NCBI RefSeq assembly: GCF_000150275.1
Contig: NW_002060947.1
Coordinates: forward strand, 8,116,482-8,180,481
DNA from: Trichoplax adhaerens
Taxonomy: Eukaryota > Placozoa > Uniplacotomia > Trichoplacea > Trichoplacidae
DNA: 64,000 bases
Direction: 5' to 3'
How positions within the stretch are numbered: the stretch's first letter is position 1; the number at the start of each line of letters is the position of its first letter. Below the pieces are notes generated by a model. The model did not search any database, was not told the origin of the DNA, and saw only the letters and a list, made by a program, of their open reading frames with translations. Of this stretch, positions 52,070 through 64,000 are shown in pieces. A program made the position numbers and the translations under genes.

Positions 52070-53173
52070 TTAATATTTTCTTTTGTATACAGGCACTGTC
52101 TTGTTATCGTTATACTTAACAGGTTTAAAGCTTTGCTTGACTGCATATTCTGATGGCATTTTATCACGTAGATAGTATAATTTGGATTGTCGTCGACGCT
52201 CTAATTTCAGTACTTCAATCTTTTGTACGAGCGGCGAATACGTTTCGTACATCATTTCGATGCCATGACCATCAATAATATTTCTTAGGAGGAACGTACT
52301 GCCTAACTTGTTATTCTTTTTGGCGATACAAATGCCTACAAATCTGCCAATTATATAAAATAGCAAGGTTATGGCCGGTATCCATAACTGGAAGTGAATC
52401 AATTTAAAGTTGAACTAAAATAACGATATCGACTCAATATCAACAACATTAAGTTCAGGCGAAAAGCATCATTTAAGATTGAAGATTTTAGCGGTAGAGC
52501 AATCATACTATAACATTAAATATTGATTGAAAAAGATGAGGTATCCATTTGACTAGTTTTCCATTGGGTCTAGTCAATAAGGAGAAGGTAAGCATGTTTC
52601 GGTTGATGCAGAAAATACGAAATAGGCATCTGCTAAACGAACGTGCTAGCGATCATCGTAACAGTTTGCCTTCTTCCATAGGCTATATAAAAATACGTCC
52701 ATCTGTACAGTATCTACTGCTCTATCTCATACTTGTAGTGGATCGACTTGATCTCTTCTAGTGACTAGAATAGCTTCCTTCTATCGAATTTACCTTGTAG
52801 AGCCACGTTTTATGTAAGGATCTGATTTGACGACCGCCATGATGCTTCCAGTTGTAAAAAAAGGGATATCAATAACCTTGGATCTTTCATGCATATCACG
52901 GCGCTCTAAAAATTCTATCAGGTTGGTTTTCATTTGCTTTGGTGATTTATAATATTCTTCCCTAGGTAATGGTTGCATTTTTTTGACATCTCTTCTTACA
53001 ACAGTGGGTCGTCGAGGTAATTTCCGTTTGGATTTGCGTCTTCTTCTCGGCCTATCCGTACCACTCGAATCAGCAGCTTCTGGAGCCACTACATCGGTAG
53101 CAGGGGCTGATGTTACAGCTCGTAGACCTGCATTAAAAAGGAATACATTACTCATTAGTCTATTTTCCATCAT
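52070..53173 (-). CDS. MRPL19: Mitochondrial large-subunit ribosomal protein bL19m
   Basis: Two exons, 53173-52794 and 52343-52070, join in phase 2 at an Arg codon and encode about 217 residues. Exon 2 carries the bL19 core, GSTFLLRNIIDGHGIEMMY followed by SPLVQKIEVLKLERRR and YYLRDKMP, the signature of bacterial L19 and animal MRPL19. Exon 1 holds the animal-type preceding segment (LIEFLERRDMHERSKVIDIP, then FFTTGSIMAVVKSDPY). Its N-terminus is Ala-, Arg- and Lys-rich, consistent with mitochondrial import and the long mitochondrial extension. The protein should sit in the mitochondrial large ribosomal subunit. The C-terminus ends soon after the core (VPVYKRKY), shorter than in vertebrates. 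The start at 53173 (or the next ATG at 53170) directly follows an in-frame stop. The gene is head to head with RPUSD1. Confidence 0.9.
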
Positions 53174-54092
53174 CAATCAAAGCTTAATTTGCTTTTTCTC
53201 CTAATTTCAATGAACCAACCCTGAAAAATCAAATCTTGCATGGAATTTTGCCTGATAGGAAAGGCATGCAGAAAGTTCTTCAATCTCATCCAGCCAGCCA
53301 TCATGCTTCCAAGACTACTGATGATGGCGTTGAGGTCCAAAGAGCGTGCGCACATGGTCGGATACGATTGGCTATCCCTTAGTAGCGTTGATACAGGTAA
53401 AAGTAAAAACTTTCTTTTCCTTTATCTCTATGGGTTTGCATGGCCCGTATTGAACACTATACTGTCCCTAGCCAATACGGTATGAAGGGACTGAAACAGG
53501 ACTTCACGACTGTTATCACAGTATGCCAAGCAAAACCCATGAAAACTGGCGTCCAGCACCACCCTAAAGCTCGATGCAGGCTGCAGCAGGCTACAGGTTT
53601 TGCTTTAATTTCTAGCGCTTTGCTCATGGGCTTGCAGCTATTTTGTATCGAATCCTTTCCAATGTAGAGCGATTTGGAAGCAAAACCGCTGGCCCTTGCA
53701 GTTATCCAGTCTCCGTCTGATTAATGTGGTAGTTGACCTTTTTAGCCAAGCATCGATTAGCTACAGAGAGCGTAGTAGGGACTTATGACAGCAACTTCGC
53801 TTATCCATGAAGGATTGCATTCATCAGCAGAGCAGCCAGGGCTGATGTAGATTCCAAATTCTTTTAGTTATGAAATAGACTTCGAAGCGGTATACATATT
53901 CTGCCATTTGTGAAACCTACGTCAGGAATATTACGCTGACTAAATAAATCACAATTGTAGATCTCCGTGTGATTGGTCCTAGATATACTAAAGGTACGCG
54001 TATACTCGTACTATTCATGGTAATTATTGGTAAGTAGCTCAGCCTTGATGCTAGTACAACCTGCAACTGCTCTAAACCAGTAAAACGCCAGT
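53174..54092. promoter_or_regulatory. Shared upstream region of MRPL19 and RPUSD1
   Basis: About 920 bp lie between two divergent start codons, in visibly less AT-rich DNA. Overlapping open frames of 60-81 codons occur on both strands (53173-53355 minus, 53240-53485 and 53440-53667 plus) with no recognised family. A 5' untranslated exon for either gene may be present. No TATA box was recognised, which fits a housekeeping bidirectional promoter. Confidence 0.45.
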
Positions 54093-55291
54093 ATGGCCAC
54101 TGCCGTTAAGGAAAAGAAAGTGCAAATAGTTCATCAAACGAATTCTTATGTGATTATCAACAAACCATTCGATATGCATATCAATAGCAACGAAGAAGAC
54201 GTCAAGCCAACTGTTGCAACACAACTTGCTGAACTCCTGCCTACTTTAGTCGACAAAAGTATCTGTTTTGGTTTCAGGTTCGTCAATCGCTTAGATTATG
54301 CTACAAGCGGATTACTCTGCATTGCTTTTGATAAACGGGCTGCAAATATGGCCAGGAAACTCTTTGAAGCAAATCATGTGTCAAAGAAATATTTAGCTTT
54401 GGTGAGAATATGCAAGGGATTAATAATCTTGCAATGGTATTGCTGAACAATGTAGCGATGATCATTTCATTTTATGTTACCACCTATAATACTGATTGTC
54501 TGCTATCGACCATTATTATTGCAACGAGAAGGTTATTGAATGCTATTACTACCAGAAATATCGTTGTTATTAGCTGTATCTTAATTCTAAGAGATCGGTT
54601 TTGGTTAACTCAATTGCAGTATAACACTGGTTTGTTGTCTTTTGCAGGTCAGAGGTATCCTAAGCCGTGATAATGGTGATATTCTGGTTAGAAAAGCGAT
54701 AGGGTTGGATCGACGTGATCCTCGTGGATTTCGCATGTGCATACCTGATCATAATCCACATCTCTGTCAATCGCCAAAGGTAATATATTACAATAGTACC
54801 TTTCATTAATCTTGTAATGTTATTTAGTAGCCCCTTTCAGTTGCCACTGTAGTTGATGATAAACAATGTTAAGTAATGTATTTTAAGCTAGAGGTAGCAA
54901 AATTGATTAAATTGTAGAATCTGGGACTAGACATCACCGTTTGGGCGTGTATTTCATATGCAGTATTTTCTTGTCATTTCATCAATAGGCTGCTGAAACT
55001 CTCATCCGTATTCTGGGCTATGGCAAGTATGATGGTGAAGATATTACTAAAATTAGCCTAAGTCCAGTTACCGGCAGACGACATCAACTCAGAGTTCACT
55101 GCTTAACGTTGGGCCATTGTATCGTTGGTGATTATACTTATAGTAATGAAGTTGATAGCAAGCCTTATCGAATGATGCTGCATTCATATAGCTTGAAAAT
55201 ACCACTACAAGATTGTCCTGCTATTGAAGTGACGACTTATGATCCGTTTTTGCCTGATCACGATCCTTTATTGCAATTGGAAAATAACTAA
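54093..55291 (+). CDS. RPUSD1: RluA-family RNA pseudouridine synthase, RPUSD1-like
   Basis: Three exons, 54093-54401, 54648-54779 and 54989-55291, all phase 0, encode about 247 residues. The catalytic motif is NRLDYATSG with Asp68 as the expected nucleophile; the usual HRLD His is Asn65. An N-terminal VIINKPFDMHI strand and a C-terminal SPVTGRRHQLRVHC motif followed by HCIVGDYTY complete the RluA fold. The sequence DPFLPDHDPLL near the end and the overall order match animal RPUSD1 better than RPUSD2-4. It would isomerise uridine to pseudouridine in RNA; its target cannot be read from sequence. The protein is shorter than vertebrate RPUSD1 because it lacks their proline-rich tail. It converges on CDC5L with 315 bp between stop codons. 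Confidence 0.9.
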
Positions 55292-55606
55292 ATGATTATA
55301 TCTAATCAAATAGGTCACGAATTGGACTTACGTTATGCACAATATTTTTTACAAAAAATGTTGACGCAGTCTTGTAAACATAAGCTGATTATACACCACT
55401 GCATAAGAAGTATTTTGACAAAACAGCAATTTAAGACAACGTGAATGCTCACATTTAGAGGAAAAATTTTTAACATTAATGATATTCCGTACGTTTAAGA
55501 TTTCTATAAGTAATGCATGATAATGATGCTGAAAGATTATATCCGAAATATCAGTATATTACGAAGTCATACTGCTGATAAAAGTGATTCACCTAATGTA
55601 CATAAT

Positions 55607-60114
<4,508 letters not shown>

Positions 60115-60375
60115 TTTGATACTTTTATAGGTAGTAGGGATAAATGGATTGGAAAAAATGAGAGGTAATTTATCCTCAGATTGGCTCTACAACACTGATC
60201 ACTAGCTGGGAAAGAAACGCTAGTTTTGCATTGCCATCCAGTGATGAGCTATCGCTGATGCGACAGCTTTCAAGCTCACTTTTGAGCTATGTTATGGTGG
60301 CCCTGATAGTAGACAGTATAGAACGCCACCGATTTCCGTTGGCACAACGCAGATGCCTGTCATTCAAGGCTCAAG

Positions 60376-61640
60376 AACTTGTACTGTACACTGTAAAGGA
60401 CGTACTGTACACTGTAGGTAGGAATCTGCCATACTGAACCGCGCCGAACCTCAGGTCTATGTAGTACAACACCATGACGAACGACCGCGGTACAGTACTG
60501 TCAATTACAGCTAGCGATACTGACCCAGTACAGTACTGGGTGAGTATCATACTGTACAGTGTACAGTGTACTGTACTACACAATGACTGCACTGTACACT
60601 GTACAGTTTGACTGTACTCAGTACCGGCTTCAACCATATCGCTTGAACCGCGGTCGTTTGTCATGGTATTTGTGATTGAAGTGTACTGTACAGTATGGTA
60701 GATTCCTCAAGACAGACTGTACTGTACTGGGTGAGTGTCATACTGTACTGTACTGTACTGTACAGTGTAGTGTCGCTAGCTGTAATTGACAGTCTCTACT
60801 GGCTTCAACCATATCGCTTGAACCGCGGTCGTTTGTCATGGTGTTTGTGATTGAAGTCTACTGTACTGTCTACAGTACAGTAGTGTCTACAGTACAGTAC
60901 AGTAGTCTACAGTACTGTACAGTACAGTACTGTACACTTCAATCACAAATACCATGACAAACGACCGCGGGACAAGCGATATGTANNNNNNNNNNNNNNN
61001 NNNNNNNNNNNNNNNNNNNNNNNNNNNNNNNNNNNTAGACTTCAATCACAAACACCATGACGAGCGACCACGGGTCAACCGACATGGTTGAAACTAGTAG
61101 AGTACTGTCAATTACAGTTAGCGACACTACACTGTACAGTACAGTACAGTATGACACTCACCCAGTACAGTACAGTCTGTCTTGAGGAATCTGCCATACT
61201 GTACACTGTACAGTAGACTTCAATCACAAACACCATGACGAGCGACCGCGGGTCAACCGACATGGTTGAAACCAGTAGAGTACTGTCAATTACAGCTAGC
61301 GACACTACACTGCACTGTACAGTATGATACTCACCCAGTACAGTACAGTCTGTCTTGAGGAATCTGCCATACTGTACACTGTACAGTAGACTTCAATCAC
61401 AAACACCATGACGAGCGACCGCGGGTCAACCGACATGGTTGAAACCAGTACATTGAGTACTGTCAATTACAGCTAGCGACACTACACTGCACTGTACAGT
61501 ATGATACTCACCCAGTACAGTCTGTCTTGAGGAATCTGCCATACTGTACACTGTACAGTACAGTACACTTCAATCACAAACACCATGACAAACGACCGCG
61601 GGCGGATCAACCGACATGGTTGAAGCCGGTACACTAGAGT
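60376..61640. repeat. Inverted array of about 175-bp units rich in GTACTGTAC palindromes
   Basis: Right-hand units start at TTCAATCACAAA (60937, 61041, 61219, 61392 and 61569), the complete ones 173-178 bp apart. Each unit has CCATGACGAGCGACCGCGG, GACATGGTTGAA, TACTGTCAATTACAGCTAGCGAC, ACTCACCCAGTACAG and GTCTTGAGGAATCTGCC. The stretch 60540-60870 holds two units in reverse orientation, and a partial forward unit lies at 60466-60530. A 19-bp palindrome ACCCAGTACAGTACTGGGT marks one orientation switch near 60532. The other switch (60870-60936) is a run of ACTGTAC/GTACAGT. The array fills most of the shared upstream region of CDC5L and PAXBP1 and contains an assembly gap, so its true length is unknown. 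Confidence 0.9.
60986..61035. other. Assembly gap (50 N) inside the inverted array
   Basis: Exactly 50 N interrupt a repeat unit. Because units are about 175 bp and nearly identical, one or more units may be missing or collapsed here. Confidence 0.99.
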
Positions 61641-61953
61641 GGTACACTCAAACTCGACGTTCTATCCAGTGACTATACTGTACTCACTCGAGGTACCGCA
61701 CGTTGTCGTCGTCGAGTTGAAGTCAACTCCACCATTCAACTGGACTCGCTTCACCACTGCAGTGCGATTGACGCAAGCCTCGTGCAAGCACCATTCCATG
61801 ACAACATCCTGGATTCCATGGGTCAAAGCATGGCCACTTTGCGTTGAAAATTCTTCCTTTCGGCTTGAAAATTATTCCTAGCATCATTGTAGCAGTCAAA
61901 GTTTGCTGGACATTGTGAAAATTGAATGACGAATACGTTTTGCTAACTCGTTC
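61641..61953 (+). promoter_or_regulatory. Proximal upstream region of PAXBP1
   Basis: About 310 bp between the repeat array and the PAXBP1 start is visibly less AT-rich and has no convincing exon or TATA box. It probably holds the start site and 5' UTR. Confidence 0.35.
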
Positions 61954-61968
61954 ATGGATAAGAGATGA
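61954..61968 (+). CDS. Four-codon upstream ORF whose stop overlaps the PAXBP1 start
   Basis: ATG GAT AAG AGA TGA begins 11 bp before the PAXBP1 ATG, and its stop shares two bases with that ATG (ATGA). If the transcript includes it, ribosomes would stop exactly at the main start, an arrangement suited to termination-reinitiation or to dampening translation. It may be chance. Confidence 0.3.
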   Translation: MDKR

Positions 61969-63972
61969 TCAAGAGACGGAGCAACAAGAAAAATTTCCGT
62001 CGTAAAGTAGATGAAGACGACGAAGTGGAAAGTATACCCAAGAAAGAAATTGTCTCACAGTCCAATATCAATACGACAACCATCACCACCACCATAACTA
62101 CTGCTAATAATAATAATAATAATAATAATAACAAGAGTAGTACAAGTAAGAGTGCTAGTCAGGATTTCAATCGTAGCAAAATCAATGTCATTCAAGGTAC
62201 AAATGACAAGATCAAAAGTTCTTCCAAGCAAGTAGCACTTAGTTTCCATCACGATGAAGATGAAGGTGACGTCTTTGTGGTCAAAAAATCAGTGGAAAGT
62301 CAAAAAATGGCCAAATTATTTAAGCAAGGTCCAGAGAAAGCCAAGAATACAAGCGCTAGTCACAAGAGCAGTAATAAACTATCCGGGAAGAAAAATGTAC
62401 ATCATAATTTAAGTTTTACATCCAAGGAGAAAACAGTGCATCCTTCCGACTTAATCGTCAAAGCCAAATTCTCATCGGATATTCCTGATGCAGCAACAAT
62501 TCATGCATTAAAGAAACAACGTGAATTGAAAAGACAGTATGGAAGTGATTACATCCCTGTCGATGATACTGTTCGTTATACAAAGACGGAGGATTCAACA
62601 GATAAAAGTAGTCAAGCAACCTCAAGACTAGTCAGAGAGGATGACAATGATAAAAGCGATCCTGAAGATGATTATCGTCAGTTAAGCTTTAGTAACATTA
62701 AAAATACGTAAGTAACGACTTTAGTCGGTCAAGATAGGATACTGATTGATTGGGTATATGCTAATTGTCTAAGGCATGTGCATGAAATTGTTGTCAAGAA
62801 TAGATTCAATGAAGGCTGTCATAGTCTGTATCGATAACTTGCCTTCAATGTAGTAGTGTACTTTGCAACTGCAATACAATGACGTCCTACTGTAATATGA
62901 GTAAGAGTACAGTAGGCCTAAAGTCCAATGGACGACTATCTATCGATCTCTATAGTTTGTAAAGATCGACAATCATGATCATCAATATCGCAAATGTTGA
63001 TACACGGTATTACCCTTTGTATGCTACAAGTAGATACTATTTTTCAATACAGACGTATACAACACCATTCGCTCATCACTAGTGTAGTATATTTCCAATC
63101 TGTCAATGTGGCAAATGGTGTGTACATTGCCCCTAGTGGAATCCATTTGGTATGACTTACGTACAGTTTATCCCTCAGTACTTCCAGAAAGAATCTTTTA
63201 CTATAACTGTGACATTTTCAAACAATAATAGATGGCTGACAGATTTTTCTCATTGTCTTCAAAATACAAGACTATTAAACTGTACCAGCTAATATCCAAT
63301 AATGTTCTGCTAACAGAAATTCCTTTCCTGATACCACTGAAATTGATCATGTGGATGAGGAAGACGAAGAGGTATCGCGATGGGAACAAGAGCAAATTAA
63401 AAAGGGCAGTGCTGCTCTGCAAGCTACTCCTGCGTCGTCACAATGGACCAATCAACAAAATACAACTTCAAATAATAGTAATGCGACTATACCAAACGCG
63501 GTCTCGCAATCCATAGCAATTCCAACGGTACCTCCTACTCAAACCACTGTTTCCATTGAAGATTTCCGTTTAAAAATGAAAAACAGACTACAAGCTGCCA
63601 CAGAGGAATTACAAGCCCATCAACGCGAAATGGACAGGGTCACTACTTATCATCAGGAATCTCAAGCAAATGTAACTTCATTAGAGCAGCAATCGGCTGA
63701 TGCTTGCAATCGATTTACTTTCTTCCAAGATATACGACAATACGTCAACGATCTACTAGAATGCCTAAATGAAAAAGTAAACTTGACAACAAAAATTTAG
63801 CCAAGACTATACTTGAATTGGCTACCGACATGACTAATCTTATTGCTTTCATTTTAGATTACTACAATACAAGATTGCGAGGAAACGCTACAATCACTAT
63901 TAAAGGAGAAAGCCAGCCGTGTTGTGAGTCGCCGAACGAACGATGTCAAAGACGAAGATGATGAGTACTTAG
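61965..63972 (+). CDS. PAXBP1: PAXBP1 (GCFC1)-like protein, 5' part, cut by the window edge
   Basis: Three exons fit in phase, 61965-62707, 63317-63776 and 63858-63972, giving about 439 residues before the next donor at 63973. The C-terminal half lies beyond the window. Family-specific stretches are VFVVKKS (the acidic FKVKKS-like motif), DIPDAATIHALKKQRELKR, SRLVREDDNDKSDPEDD, SRWEQEQIKKG and YVNDLLECLNEK followed by a conserved helix with KASRVVSRR. The N-terminus is basic and low in complexity, with nine consecutive Asn at 62106-62132. The GCFC family comprises nuclear proteins linked to spliceosome disassembly and, for PAXBP1, to Pax and histone methyltransferase contacts. The first intron is 609 bp. 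The gene is head to head with CDC5L. GCFC2 is the alternative, but the IPDAA and SRWEQEQI context was judged nearer PAXBP1. Confidence 0.88.
62106..62132 (+). repeat. AAT trinucleotide run coding for polyasparagine in PAXBP1
   Basis: Eight AAT codons and one AAC code for nine Asn in a Thr- and Ser-rich disordered segment. Such runs are prone to length polymorphism. Confidence 0.85.
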
Positions 63973-64000
63973 GTACATTCAAAGATGGATAAACACTGCA

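Noticed and set aside
53173-53355. 60-codon minus-strand frame with MCARSLDL start, considered as a first coding exon of MRPL19
   Set aside because: An in-frame stop just before the MRPL19 ATG and no good donor make a coding link unlikely; an untranslated exon cannot be excluded.
60371-61305. Minus-strand frames of 65-97 codons over the inverted array
   Set aside because: They are translations of repeat units and cross an N gap, so they are not credible proteins.

Overview
This window looks like a nuclear segment of an animal with an AT-rich, intron-containing genome, most plausibly an early-branching metazoan such as a placozoan. The evidence is indirect. Genes have short introns with GTAAGT-like donors and pyrimidine-AG acceptors. 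The right end carries orthologues of animal genes (CDC5L in 23 exons, PAXBP1, MRPL19, RPUSD1, a Ras-dva/RASD-like GTPase). The species cannot be fixed from sequence alone. Two runs of 50 N (5656-5705 and 60986-61035) mark assembly gaps.

Region 1 (1-18600) is a cluster of four same-strand, four-exon genes for glutathionyl-hydroquinone reductase (Xi-class GST, ECM4/YqjG family), here called A, B, C and D. A-C lie in tandem units of about 4.3-4.8 kb. They share upstream DNA, an 84-bp promoter block with two ACGT cores, an 18-bp perfect palindrome ending one base before the ATG, and a poly(A) signal about 500 bp past the stop. D is more diverged and has a different, CCAAT-rich promoter. A 467-bp solo LTR with a 5-bp target duplication sits upstream of A, and a 291-bp tandem repeat array separates C from D.

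Region 2 (18600-37300) is AT-rich and mostly without recognisable genes. It holds a diverged 235-bp direct duplication. A less AT-rich island at 35.6-37.0 kb has broken coding-like stretches on the minus strand and a 116-bp tandem duplication. Region 3 (37338-40277, minus) is a two-exon Ras-like GTPase with Tyr at the Gln61 position and no CAAX box. Region 4 (40.3-52.0 kb) is again gene-poor apart from two perfect hairpins.

Region 5 (52-64 kb) is dense with housekeeping genes. MRPL19 (minus) and RPUSD1 (plus) are head to head, and RPUSD1 converges on CDC5L (minus). CDC5L is head to head with PAXBP1 (plus), which runs off the right edge. CDC5L and the GCFC family of PAXBP1 are both linked to the spliceosome. 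Their 1.85-kb shared upstream region is largely filled by an inverted array of about 175-bp units rich in GTACTGTAC-type palindromes.
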